From NCBI GenBank assembly GCA_015499995.1, contig JADNRV010000187.1, positions 1-64,000 of the forward strand: a stretch of DNA of 64,000 nt. The letters run 5' to 3'. This document shows positions 31,655-44,600 of the stretch, one piece after another. A program made the position numbers and the translations under genes. Numbering within the stretch: the first letter of the stretch is position 1; each line of letters starts with the position of its first letter. The stretch is from Flammula alnicola (Eukaryota; Basidiomycota; Agaricomycetes; Agaricales; Strophariaceae). The notes under the pieces were generated by a model that was given only the letters and a program-made list of their open reading frames with translations, was not told the origin of the DNA and ran no database searches.

Positions 31655-34600
31655 ATGTCCGACGCAGACTCTCCAGCGCCTAGGCGCTCACAGAGAGAGA
31701 GAAAGGTTGCCCAGCCATTCATTTCAGGTAAGATGTTATATCCTGAGAGAGGAGAATGTGCCACGATGACACCTCAATCATCCACAGCCATTTCTGCCTC
31801 CAAGAAGCGGAAACGCATCAACAGCGACACGGAGAACGACGCGCCGGATGCCACGAACGCGAAAGATGGAGAATTACCCGATAGCGATGAGGAGAACGAC
31901 GAGGATGAAGAAGAGGAAGGATATCAGGGCTCCAAAGCGAAGGGCGCGTCAGGACGCAAATCTAAACAAAAATCTTCTCCGAAGGCAAAAACAACGACCT
32001 CGGTCAAGAAACCTCGCGCAGAAAAGGCTACGGCACCAAAGCCACACAAAATTGTGACGCGTAGGGGGCGGAAACCCAAGGAGGGAGAAGATGCATACAA
32101 CGCTGACCAAGTTGCGAAAGACACGAAAATATCTGCCGATAACCCCCTTTTCAGTGAGTCTCGTGGTGTCTGTTTACTCGACCGCGACCCTCAATCTATG
32201 CGTATCAGATGCTATCATGAACCCTGCATCGCCGTTGCAGTCCAGCGCCGAAGATTTTCTCGACTCTCTCGAGCAATCTCCTGGATCAGCTCTGGCTGAA
32301 CTCATCAACCTCGTTCTCCGCTCATGCGGTTGTAACGACTCAGTTGATGCCGATCAAGCTGTTGACTTTGATGGTATTGTCAGCACTCTTGATGATTTCA
32401 CGGAATCTCTCAAGCAGGTATGTGGTTGCCATCCTCCGCAAAGGTAGCATGCATTTATCTCTTTACAGGAAAATTCCCCCGTGTACCCTCTGACATCCAA
32501 ATTACCCGTCTTCAAAAGATTCCGCAAGTCACTTTCGGAATGGATAGAACGTCTCGTAATCTCCGCCTCCGATCTTGGCGCATTGTATTCCAGTCAGATG
32601 ATGGAAACTCTGCAGCAATGGGTCGTGTCGATGTCCTCTTCGCAAATTCGCAGTTTTCGACACACTGCCACTGTCATCGCACTGGAGGCGGAAACCGCTA
32701 TGTGTGACGTCGCTGCCGCCGTGGACAAGGAGGCAGAAGTTGTTGCACGCCAACGAGAGGGAGAAAAGAAGCGGAAAGGCTCGAAGGGTGGAAATGCTCG
32801 GCTTAAGGAGCTCGAACAAAAGGCTCAGGCAGTCAAGCGCAGACAGACTAAATTGAAAGCCTTCATCAAGGAATTTGTTGACGGGTACGCCATGACTTGA
32901 GAATTTTCATTTTGACACTCATACTCATGTTCGCAGAGTGTTTGTCCATCGATTCCGAGACCTCGACCCGAGTATTCGGGCTGAATGCGTTCGTGCGATT
33001 GGTTTGTGGCTGAGGAAATATCCCGATTATTTCCTCGATGCACACTACCTGCGTTACGTGGGTTGGGTCTTGTCTGACTCGAACAACCATGTGCGCCTCG
33101 AGGCTGTCAAAGCTCTGTCCGGAGTCTACGATCAGGCCGAGTATATACCCTCTCTTACCCATTTCACGGAACGGTTCAAGTCTCGGCTTCTCGAGATGGC
33201 CACTTCGGATGTGGATCTCTCAATACGGGTGGCTGTTATCCATGTCCTCGGAGATATCGAGGGCCACTTCCCTCTTGAAGACGAAGAGAAGGAAAAGCTG
33301 TGTTTACTTTTATTCGACGAAGAGGGCAAGGTACGGAAGGCCGTAAGCCTTTTCGTGCGTGCAGTTTGGGAAGAAGAAGTAGATGCACAGCTCAGTGCAC
33401 ACCGCAATCCCAGCGACAAGGACAAGGAACGGATAGGCATCAAAATTCTTGCTAGACTCCTCGTCAAGTGGGGCAAAGCTTTGGATACGCTCGCTGGAGA
33501 TGCAGAGGATTCAGAGATCGGCGATGATACCAGGGATGAAGAAGATGCTATGACTGGACCGTCGCGTCGATCCCACAGACGGAAAGAAGTTATCGCCCTC
33601 GTCACTGACAAGAAACCTGGACGAGTCGCTCTCGCTGTAGAGGCTCTCTGGGACGAAGTTGTACCGGTCAGCGACTGGGAGGTACTTCTCGACCTTCTGC
33701 TCTTGGACCATTCTGCTTCCGGGGATGAAAGTCAGCTTGGATCGTCTCCGCGAGCAAGGGCTAGAGCCAATGGCAAGAAGCACAACGACGATTTCTTAGT
33801 CGATGAAGCCTGGAGGTTGGAGGAAGTCGAAGAAAGCATTCTACTCGAAGTTTTGGTTGCTGCTCTCCGCACAGCTAAAGAAGAATCGGCGGGCGGCAAA
33901 AAGGTTCGTTCGTGGATTCTGCATAGGCTGTTCATGAGCTGAGATGGCATGTTTAGGGCGAGGAAGAGAATGTCTCAAACGCCATTACCAGAGCGCTGAT
34001 CAAAGGCCTTCCACGCCTTTTCATCAAACACCAATCCGACCAAGTTCGAATCGCCGAGGTCTTAATAATCCCTACCCTGATGAACTTGGATTTGTACTTG
34101 GAAATGCGCATGATTGCTGTGAGTTCTATTTAATTCCTTGGTATTTATTCTTACCTCTTTTCTTCTTCGAATAGGCCTATACCAGTCTATGGGACGACAT
34201 CATCAAACAATTCATGTCACATTCTTCGGCGAAGGTTCTCTCGCACGCGATGACTGCCATTCGCTACTTTATGGAGGCCACCAGCCTGTCGAATTCTAAC
34301 AGCACGAAAATCCTCGAGCTCGAAGACGAACTTTCGACTCAATTACGCGATACTATCGCTGGAAGAGATGAAATTGAGATTGCCTCCTTTTCGGAAGATG
34401 AAGTCCTGGCTCTCAGTGCATGGTGTACACGCCTGGCCGTCTTAGCTGGGACCCGGAATATGACGTCTTGGATAGAGGAAGACGAAGGCGGAAAACAGAG
34501 CAGTGCATGGGATATCATCAATGCTCTTGTTGAGAGAGGAAGACTCGGATACAAGGACGAGGAAACGGTAAGCAATGCTTCTTGTCTCGATTAGAAATAC

Positions 34601-36525
34601 TCATGTGATAGTTTCGCGAACAGATGATCGAACAAGCTCTCCATGTCCTTATGCTCCACGTTTTATGGAAGACAAAGGGCTTGACCTCGGATAACGACCC
34701 TATGCCCGAAGAACTTCGATACAAGGAAGTTCTGCAGGAACAACGAGAAACTCTTCTTGAGAAACTTGTTGAGTATGCCGTTGGAACGCAGTCGAATACC
34801 GCAGACGGTGTCAAACGAGCTGTGTGTTTGATACTATTTCTAACATTTCCTTCCCTAATTTCGAGTTCTAGGCTTTCAAGCACCTGCTCGATCTTCATGT
34901 ATTGTTCTCCTCTACAAATGCCTTCTCGCCGGATGGCACCCCGTTACCAACTGCATCACTTGCATTGACACTGGACGACGAAGTCCAATATCGGTGTGCA
35001 GGTTATATCCAAGCTGAGATAGAACGATACGCCGAATTCCTAGATGAGGGCGACGACGAAGACAATTCTCAGAAGAGCGACGCCGAAGGCGCCAGTGACG
35101 AGGATGAAGCAGGAGCCGAAAACACTGACAAACCAACAAAATCTCGCAAGGCGAAAAAGGCACAGAAAAAAGGTCAGTCGCTTATTCGCTTCAGAACCCT
35201 CCCTTCCTTAAATGCCTTTGCAGTCGAATCAAACTCTCGGGATCTATTAGAACGAGAATATCTGTTCATTGACGTAGTATCGACATTTTTGCGAGCAATT
35301 CGCTGCGGCGCCATACACATTCACCATGGAGCCGTTATTCTTGCTCATTATGGCCGCCTGGAGGTGGCTTTCGACGCATGTTCGAGGGTCGTAGTTGACA
35401 TCCTCCGGGAAGAGGGTGTCATGAAGGAGAACCCACACGTCATCGTCACCACTTTGACCCAGGCTATCCAGGAGGTATATGTCTATCTTATTCAATTAGA
35501 CTTGCCATGTTGAACTAATATATTTAGGCGTATACTCTTGTCCTTGATGGTGTTGTTCGCGATGAGACCAACTCTACACAGCTGGCCAAGCTTCTTTCAA
35601 ACTGCTTCATAGTCCGTGGGAACCAATTGTCGATCCTACGCCGCTTGCCCAGCCAGTATATCATCCAAATACAAACCAATCTACTCTCATGGATCGGTAA
35701 ACGTATCGCGGCGTATGAAGCTAACAAGAACAAGAAGTCGCTTAAATCTGCCATTGCATTCTTCAAGGTGCTTATACCTCTTCTTGGCGCCCTTACCAGT
35801 CGAGATGCTTTGAAAATGTGAGAAATTCTATGCCTGGTGTAATATCAGCTCTCTGACTCTGGTTCTTATTAGCAAAGCACATATGGACCAAATCCTAGCC
35901 GAGGTCAAAGTGGAGATCTCCCCTACGTCGAAGGTTTGGGAACCGCAGCGAGCTTACGAAAAACGTCTTGGTGCAATTATGTCGAAGGACCATCGTGAGT
36001 GACATTTAAGCCCTACCTTGATTGACCCTTTCTGACCTTCTTGCTCCAGCCCAAGCACCCAAAGTCAAAAAAGGACGGAAAAAGGGTACTGCTACTGGGG
36101 CTTCAAGCGGCGAAGATGACAGCGAACCCGAACGAAGTCAAGATGAAGAGGTGCAGGAACGTCCGCGACCCAAACCGCGACGAGTTACTCGGGCACATCC
36201 TGATGCCACCGACGAGAGTACAGGGGACGAACGTGATCCGGTCACTCCCAAAGCTCGGCCTCATCCAAAAGCTACATCTCGTCACAAGACTCCTCCCGAA
36301 GTCGAGCAACCCGAAGGATCACGGCCTGGCTCGCCTCTGCCATCCTTGACGCCCTCGGAGGGTCAACCGGACGTAGAAGGGGGTCTGACGCCTAGATCTT
36401 CACTCAAGCGACCAAGATCAGACGACGAAGATGAAAGTTCTAAGGCGGCCAATGGGATTGAACCACAAGATGAGGTGGAAGGAATCCCCGATATCCAAGT
36501 CCGAAGAAAGCGAATTCGGCATTAA
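31655..36525 (+). CDS. Cohesin subunit Scc3 (STAG/stromalin)
   Basis: HEAT-repeat subunit of cohesin, needed for sister-chromatid cohesion in the nucleus. Thirteen exons: 31655-31727, 31788-32153, 32209-32417, 32469-32884, 32937-33903, 33957-34118, 34175-34567, 34624-34821, 34872-35172, 35224-35474, 35528-35817, 35873-35994 and 36050-36525. They sum to 4224 nt (1407 aa), slightly longer than typical. The N-terminus is basic/acidic (AT-hook-like TRRGRKPKEGE). The STAG domain follows (IRSFRHTATVIALE), then the stromalin conserved domain from about residue 355 (VHRFRDLDPSIRAEC, IGLWLRKYPDYFL, HVRLEAVKAL). The middle is helical-repeat; the last 160 residues are disordered and charged with TP/SP sites. 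Intron 1 is 60 nt, a multiple of three without a stop, so its retention would also code. The 3' end faces the next gene. Confidence 0.96.
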
Positions 36526-36787
36526 TATTCAAACTGCTCTTTTATCCATTTTTTATTCTTAAATTTCCCTCCTGCTTTGCTTTTATGTCTGGGTTCAGTG
36601 CTTACCTCATGTTTTCAGTGTAGCGTCTCATATTTGTATTCAATTAGTGTAATCGTGTGGATGTCTGTAATGCCATTCCTCCATAAATTTAGAGGCAGGA
36701 CGAACGCAAGGCGATGTAAGTAAATGAGCGGTAAAAATGCAGGAATAATATAATAAAGTATGGGTATTAAATGAAGGTAAATTGTCC

Positions 36788-39700
36788 TTAATCCGTAGAT
36801 GATAACATATCGATAGTAGCCAACACCGCATTGCGCTAAAGGAGCACCGTCAGAAATGGTCGAAAAGAAGCGTAGATGGACTCACATCAGCGGCCATAGT
36901 GTTGTACGCTTCAGCGAGAGTGGAATTTCCAGGCAACGACGAGCGTCGCCATGATGAAGGGGTGTCAGGCGGTCGAACCGACGGAAGAAAAGCATGCTGT
37001 GCAGACGCGGCAGCAGAAGAACCAGCAGAAAGAACAGTGAAAGAACGAGATCTTCGCAGCGGACGTTCCGGATTGCTTATACCCAACATAGCGTAGAGCT
37101 CATCTTGGGCTTCGACTAAGGCTCGGGTCTCAGACGTGGGGGTATAGTTATAAGGCGATAATGCCTGGATAAGAACAGTAGGTCAGTAGGGCTTCTTTGT
37201 GGTTATTAAAGGGACGCACTGCAGAGCTTTTCAAGGGTGCATCCGTCGAAACTTCCGGGGGGCGTCGTTTGGGTATCGCAGGTACAGGTGGTATTCTTTC
37301 TGTCCGCAACATCGGACTTCGCGGTATCAGACTAATGGAATGCATACCGCTGCCAAGTGATGACACCTGGCTCAGTCGTTGACTGGGTGTCCGCAAGCCA
37401 GCTTTCGAAACTCGGATACTCGACTTCCTCACAGCAGATATCCGGCTGGAGTGCTTGGACGAAATGCTCTCAACCTTGTCTGTGATCCGATCGAAGTCGT
37501 TGGCGACATCTTCCGCGTGCTGCCAGGCTTCATCTCTTTCAGCCTCAAGAGTTTGCACCTGATTCCGAAGGACTTGATTCTCGGCGACTTGTTTGAGGAA
37601 GCTGGCGTTGAGCTTTCGCAAGGCCATGGCAAGCGCACTACCCATATGGATATGTGTGAGGGAATCGAGATGAGCCAATTGGCTATCCAAACTATGCAAC
37701 TCCTCTGCAAGCCTGTCAAGCGTCAAAGTGATTTCTTTTAACTCCTCCACCATTCGCATAGCATAGCTAGGGGTATCTTCTCCACTGATACATACGGAAA
37801 GTCCATCAATAAGGGTGCCTCGCCGTCGAGCCAAGACTTTATATCTTGTCTTGAGGTCTGTGCGCTGCGCTTCAAGTCGTCGCATTTCTTCCGGTATCTC
37901 GTTATCGAGAACGTCAAGGCGCAATAAACGGATGGAAGATGCTTCTGCTGACTGCCGGATAGCTCGAGAGACAATGGCCTGAAGTTGTGCAGACGTAAAT
38001 GTCCATTTGGCGGCTTCCATGGTGTAGCCTCTCCATTTCGGTGGCGGGGTCTGGAATTTAGGAGAAAACATGGGACTCGCTTCTCGTACTCTAGCAGCTT
38101 GTAGAAGATTGCTGCCAACTGACGACACCGACCCAGAACGATCGCGATATTGGTGCAATGGGAAGGCGCCCATCATTTGGACCTGACTCGGTCTGCGAGG
38201 ACCTGCAGGTAAAGGTGGTCTCATGCGTGACCGTTGGCTGAGTACCGAATCTCCTCTCGCCAGAGGAGTAGCCCTGAATTCTGAACTTTGACTCCATTCC
38301 GCAGTCGATGGGGCAGCCGGAGTTGTGCTTTGGGGAGGAAAACTAAAGTTTGTGCTTCCAGCAAAGCCGGAGGTGGGTGTATGGTCACTCTGTGCAATGG
38401 CATCGCTAACTGCTTGATAGTATGGCGGAGGAGACCCCAGAGAAGTTCCTCTGAAGATATCAGAATCACGACCGTTGAAGTTGGCGCTTTTATAGGTCAA
38501 TGAATTCTGAGCCTGTGTTGGGGCAGCACTCGGGTCTGTCGCGACTGCCGCTGGTGAGGGATTAACCTCTTCTCCAGGTGCGAACGATACAGGCGGGCTT
38601 TCAGCTGTCTCGGATCCATTGATAGCGACCGTACTTCCCGATCTTGATGCAGTGTTTGTAATTGTCAAGGCAGGAGGCAATCTTCCGCGGGCAGATGACC
38701 TAGCCTTTTGCGAAGCTGTAGGTGAAGGTGGTGGGACGTCAGGCGGAGGAGGGATGCGAGGAGCAAAGGCCGCAACGGCGGCTGGGGCAGGAGCGGGTGG
38801 TGGAATGGGAGACGAAGTGGGAGATGCCGAAATAGAAGAGGGTGGGGCTGGAGAGGAGGGCGGCAAAGGTGACACAGGAATGGCTGGAAGAGATTTCATC
38901 CTGTGTTTAGATGATTCGGACGCAGGGGTATACATTGAACTACTATCTGAGCCCTGTGCTATGCTGGTTCCTCGACTTGGAGACCTGCTCAAATCAGTCA
39001 CCAGCGATACATTACTGGAACCCGCGATTTGCTCTTCTGGAGCAGGAGGCGATTGACCGTCTGTAGAGGTCTGAAGCGCAACAGTATTGGCTGCCTCATC
39101 AGCCGCTGATTCTAACTTTGCATTCGAACTGGAAGGGTCTTCAATAGGACTGTCTGAAATATCTGCGAGGCGTCGATTCGAGGGCGAACCAGATCTCCCC
39201 ACTAGGCCGATTGTCTTGATCTTGTTAATGCTTGCTTGCCGTGAATGCCTGACGGTGGTCCCAGCCCGGTTGAGCAAAATTTGCTGGGCCAAACTCTGCT
39301 GAGAATTCACGCGAGGAAGGGTGGCGGATAACGGCACTGTCGACATCGGCGCGACATCAACTCCCTCCAACGACACAGGTACCATGGACAGCGAGTTGGA
39401 ATCGCCGGTCAAGATTGGACTGAATAGATCTGGGGTTTCCGGAAATTCTTGTGTAACTTCTACACTCTCTTCGGTCGTAGGAGTGTCAGCCTCAGCGAGT
39501 TGCGGAGTAACAGTGATCTTGTACGCTTTTGCATCTCTTGAATCTCGTACAACCTTGATGGGACTCGGTGCACTACCTGAACGTTGCCGATTGAAGATGG
39601 TGCTGACTGGCGGTGGGGCAAGGAGGTCTGCTGAAACCAGCGATAATGAACTGTGCGAACTTGTAGGGGAAGGAACCTGCAAAAATTATGTGTTACCAGT

Positions 39701-41613
39701 GCACATTGATTGAGCACAAATAAAATCAAACTCTTACTTGTGTCGTTGATCGGGGTCTTTCTGCTATGGCAAGCAGGGAATTTTGTCTCGAGTAAAGACG
39801 AGCATCAGAAGGTCTTCGTGGAAGAGGCACGGATTCGCCTCGAACTAACGAACTACAGTTAGCGAGATGGAAAATCTGAGCCAGACAAGGACATACTGCG
39901 CGGGCTACCTGACAATGGACTCCGAGCACCAATGGGCATATTTCTCTGCGATTCACGCTTGTCGTTCCTATAAGGTGTGGGAGGAGACAGCTGCGAACTT
40001 GACTCTTCGCTGATCGGCGAAAACGCAGGTCGATAATTCGGGCCAGCAGCTTGAATGTCTGGTGAATCGGGAAGTGAATAGTAGTTTAGAACATCTTCCA
40101 GATTCTTCGCTGAATGCGGGCCTTCCGAAGAGGGGGATGGTGATAACAAGCTTAAGTCAGGAGATATTAGTTGTGAATCCAGTGGGAAACGTTGGGTGGC
40201 TTCTTGATACACATCAGGTGTGCTTCCTCGTTTAGAGCTATGGCCATCTTCAGAAGATAAATAGGGAAGTTTCGGAGTTGGAGGTAAAGGTGAACGCGGC
40301 AAGGATGGTGGTTTTCGAGATTCAGGTTCGGGAGTGCTCGGTTGTATTATGGAGCTCATGTCAAATTCTACGCCAGGACTGAGTAATGTGCTGGCGGGTC
40401 GATCCGAAGCCGCCAAAGGTGTTTCTGGTAAGGCCTTGATATTGACACTGCCTGTACTTGACCGCCTCTTTAAATTCTGATTCCGCTTTTCTCTCCATTC
40501 TGCTGCCGAGCGTAGTCTCTTGGGCGGTTCATAGAGCGCCTCAGCGTTCGAGGGTATGGGAGGGGCATCTGGTCCAATTGAAAACCGATCATTGTTGTAG
40601 GCTGCACCGAAGTTGTGCTCTCCGCGAGGAAGGGTGGTGGAATCTGAGCGCGTGAGGCCAACGATACCACTACGATATCTGGAAGACCGATTGTCGGAAG
40701 ATAAGACGAACGTGTTGGACATCAAGGCACGAGCGAGCGTAGTTCCGGATATAGCTGAAGACATGGGAGTGTCTAGTGGCGAGAGAGGCCGAGAAGTTTT
40801 GTATGCTGAGGATGTATCTGCCCTTCCATTTTGGCCCTTTGACTCTCCAGGGATACTTATGGGTTTCGGTGACGATTTTTTGTATGGTGAGTTGGTTTGA
40901 TCCTGGCAAGCTGGTAAGAACTCGCCCACCTTTTGAAATACAGTGATACTCACTAGGCGGTTAAAATTATCAAAACCAGGGAGCTTTCCAAAATGCGACG
41001 GCTGAATGGAACATACGGTCAACGAAACCGGAAATTAATGATGCTTAGAACAAAAGATACTCACGTTCATGGCTTGAAGGTTTGCAATTACATCCTCTGA
41101 TGACGATGTTGTTGAGAAGCTGTCATCGTCATGTTCACCCTCTGGCGCAGCACCTTCCACATTGGCCTTCATCACTTTCGAGCTTCCCGCGCTCGACGAC
41201 GCTTGTGTCACCCCATTCCGGAGCCCGCTCCCACTAGCCTTCGCCTGTCCTCCCTCCAACGCCCCTGCAAACTCCGACTGAAGGAAATTGGCTGCGAACC
41301 AATCCGTGAGCGCCTCCGGAGACGACAAGTCGATGTCTAGCTTGACCTGAGGCGAAGCTGTATTGTCCGTCCTTTGTTCGCTGTCTATAATATCGTTTTC
41401 ATACTCGTCGAGAGGTTTGCCGCCGTCGAAATCCAAGGAGGAATATCGTCCGCCGCGATCGTTGATGTCGATAACATCTGTGGTGACGAAGGGATGGGGT
41501 GAACTCGCTGCTGGTGATGCCGAGGGCTCTCCGCGCAATAAAGAAAATGGAGATTTGCTGCCGGCCTTTGACTTGCGTCCCTTGTATGTAATGAAGGACG
41601 GAAGCGCAGGCAT
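36788..41613 (-). CDS. Large Ser/Pro-rich protein with a central coiled coil
   Basis: Unknown function; 1493 aa. Exons: 41065-41613, 40954-41001, 39909-40902, 39738-39844, 37220-39676, 36886-37164 and 36788-36835, all phases consistent. An in-frame ATG three codons earlier (41622) is an alternative start. Most of the protein is low-complexity Ser/Pro/Thr with many SP/TP sites and short polyproline runs (PPSSPAPPSS, IPPPPDVPPP). A folded region starts at KWRGYTMEAAKWTFT; long heptad-bearing helices follow (EEMRRLEAQRTDLKTRYK, ELHSLDSQLAHLDSL, NQVLRNQVQTLEAERDEA). This suggests a cytoskeletal or polarity scaffold, but that is inference. The intron at 40903-40953 is 51 nt and stop-free, so it could be retained in frame. 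The last small exon (16 codons) is inferred from splice sites only. Confidence 0.8.
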
Positions 41614-44600
41614 ACCGAACACGTCGATATTACAGACTATTCACCGTTCACGACCTTGAGTTGGTTCCGTTACACCCTCCACCAAGGATCAGAACAGTAA
41701 AATGGCTGGACATGAATCATGGCAACGAAACTGCCCTACATCAGTCAAGTGTTTGTTGATGTGTGACAAGTTCATCAACGACTCACTGCCATCTTATCTG
41801 TTACCGGTACAGCGGCGCCACAAGGGCATCCAGGTTAACAGGGCTGTGTGAATTTGGTATCTCCTTCAAAATTCTTGTTTCAATTTTCAAACACTCGGGC
41901 ATTTTCCTGGTCTTGCAAACTCTTTCGAAGCACCACTCTTGAAGCGTCAACATCTTCAGTACTCAATGAAGATGCACTCGTACATGCGTCAGTGCAGAAT
42001 AGGCTAGCGGCTTTATCAAGGCTTTATCAATATTTTTGACACTCTCCCCGGGAAACATAACGTACCTGAATCTCGCTGAATTCTAAGACCAAATAGGATT
42101 CCAGACTAGAGCCACCTGGCCACGTTGGAGAGCCTGCTGATTAAAGATCATGCAGCGTGATTGGCGCCGTCTGTGCCGAAAGCTATTATCATAGCACTTC
42201 GGAGCCACCAAAAGAAATTATAAAGAGGGCGCGTCGTGTTGGTCATTCATAGGACATTATGTAGGCTGGACGGGATGATTAATATCTTTTCCCCGTATGT
42301 TTCTTTGGGTTCGGGGACTTTCGCCGTCGACGTCGTCATTGTCAAGGAATTGAACGCGCTCATCCTCTAAGTATTATTCCTCTTGAAGCTTTTCAGCGCT
42401 CGTGGAATACCTTTAAGGTTGGTGGTTGGCATCTCAATCCGAGTCGTCGGGGACCGGATATCAATGTCGAAGAAATAGGTCCGTGCTCCGCGTTATGTAA
42501 GCAACTCTTATATCAACAGTTGAAATTGAACGTTGAACGTTGAACGTTTGAACCTCTGCCAGTCAATGTCTTTCGATTCTAGTCTTTGCAGTTTCACCTT
42601 TAACGAGCACTTGGGGCCCCAGAGTGATTACGTTCAAGTTGATTCCCTAACGTTAAACCACTAGGCTAGTGTGCTGGCGCCAAATCCAAGAATCCTTCTC
42701 TTTGCTGGTGCCAGTGGCGCATAATTTGCGCATAATACCACCTAACGATTCGTGAACCCCGACCCCAACCCGATTCTGCTGTTATAGGCATCGAAACAGT
42801 GTCTCTGGAACCCAATAATTCAAAACATCCAGCTGCGGGCTCTATTTTACTTTTCAGAACTTCGCAATCACCATAGACAGTAATTACCGACGAAATTCAA
42901 TGAAGCCGGTAAAGGTGATTGTTACTACTGTCTAACTGATGGGGACAACAAGCAAATCTTCAATCTCACAACAGAGCTCACAGGCCTCGGATATATATAC
43001 TATGTCGACGATTACACCCAAGATGCTTGATTCTGGGCTAACTCTTGTCGCGCATCGCTTTTGATTCTTGAGTACATCGGCGAGCGCAAAACCCGGGCCT
43101 TATCTGTTGAGCACAGTTACGATGGAACCCTAATATCCCAGCTTAAAAGGAGCGGCCAGGACGCTCACTCCGAGTCTATGAATACCGTCTTAACAGTGAT
43201 GGAGCAGACAAGGCTGATGCCACTGCTTTATTTGACAACAAACTCCTTGGCGAACGTTCACATCGATGGTATGGGTATAGGCAGTCTGCTTTATTTCCTC
43301 TGCATCAATAAAACCCCATTTCTGGATTCAAGCGGGAGGCCCATTTCTGCAGCAGGACATCCAATACTCACGTCAGACAATGACATCCTTCAACCATCCA
43401 ACACGATATATATACTCGGTCGACTCCTTGATCGCCGTACCACCCGGTGAGTCGCATGACTTAAAATAACGGTGAGCTAGAACAGCGACTTCGATCTTTG
43501 AGAAGATTTTGTGGCTGTTGAACTCCTAGATGACGACTGAATTTGCTAGTACTTGTGAGTGAGCCTTTATGTAAAAGCAGTACTGTGCAGGATGTTACAC
43601 AGTTCTCTTTTGTGTCTATGTCCATTGTATGAATCATTCACGCCTGATCCTCGATTGCCCATCCTTCCAGTTCTTATTCTTTTCAGGTTACGAATCGGTT
43701 TCCGTCATTTTCGGGCTGCCTACTGTACCACGAGAGGCTGAATGCAGGCCGTATGGCCCGTAAAATTATCGTAAGGTTGTGAACAAGACTCTGGCTTGGT
43801 CTTGCGGGTTAACTTGCGCTAAAGAAATCGCTCTCTCGACTGGATGCACGCACTAAGCCAATCTCTAAAGCCCATCGACATTGATGGCAGGCGTCTTCGC
43901 TGCATACTATTGGCGGGATGGGCAATCGATGCTCTCGGACGCTATCACGTCCATCAAGACAAATCGCTGATCTGCCTCTTCAACATTTAAATGACCCTAC
44001 CGAGGTACTGGAGCGTCGTAGGCGAGACGCGATCATGAGGGCGTACCACCACCTCATTTAGCCCCTTTTAGTACATAGATACTTTCTGTTTGATCACGGA
44101 CGTCGAGGATTACCGTCGATTGACCTATCACGGAAAAGCAATTGGGGGAAAATAGGTTTAGTAGGATAGTACAGATAATCCGCTTTCGCACGCGTAAGAC
44201 CTCTACGGGACTTGCCAGATCCCTCTCAGAGATTTACGGAAGAACTGTATTTTCTGCTCCTTTCCTCAGGAGTCAGAATTACGATTTAATCGCACGTACA
44301 ATTCAAGTAGGACTCAAGTCCCGCAACTTCTCAAATATATATTGGGAGTCCTCAACTCCCCAACGTATCAGAATGCAGTATTACCCGAATGTTCCATGCC
44401 CACCAGCGGTAAATTGCCGCCGGGCCGACACACAATGTGACAAAAAGGGATTGCGAGCCTCGTGTTCTGTTCCCATTCTGGGAAAACTTTTTGGACGTTA
44501 ATGTGCCTCAGGCTGACAAGGACTTTCTGATGCATCCAGTTGTACCATATGCCACAGTTGGTGATTAACTGGTGATTGCATATAGTTATTATTCTGTTCA

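Noticed and set aside
42640..42720. tRNA-like A-box (TAGCCTAGTGGT) on the minus strand
   Set aside because: No B-box at the proper distance in the same orientation, no cloverleaf or acceptor stem could be drawn.
43061..43450. 129-codon plus-strand ORF
   Set aside because: No motif, no consistent splice context and no relation to neighbours; kept only as a mention in the spacer entry.
44142..44501. 119-codon plus-strand ORF
   Set aside because: Composition not protein-like and no motif recognised.
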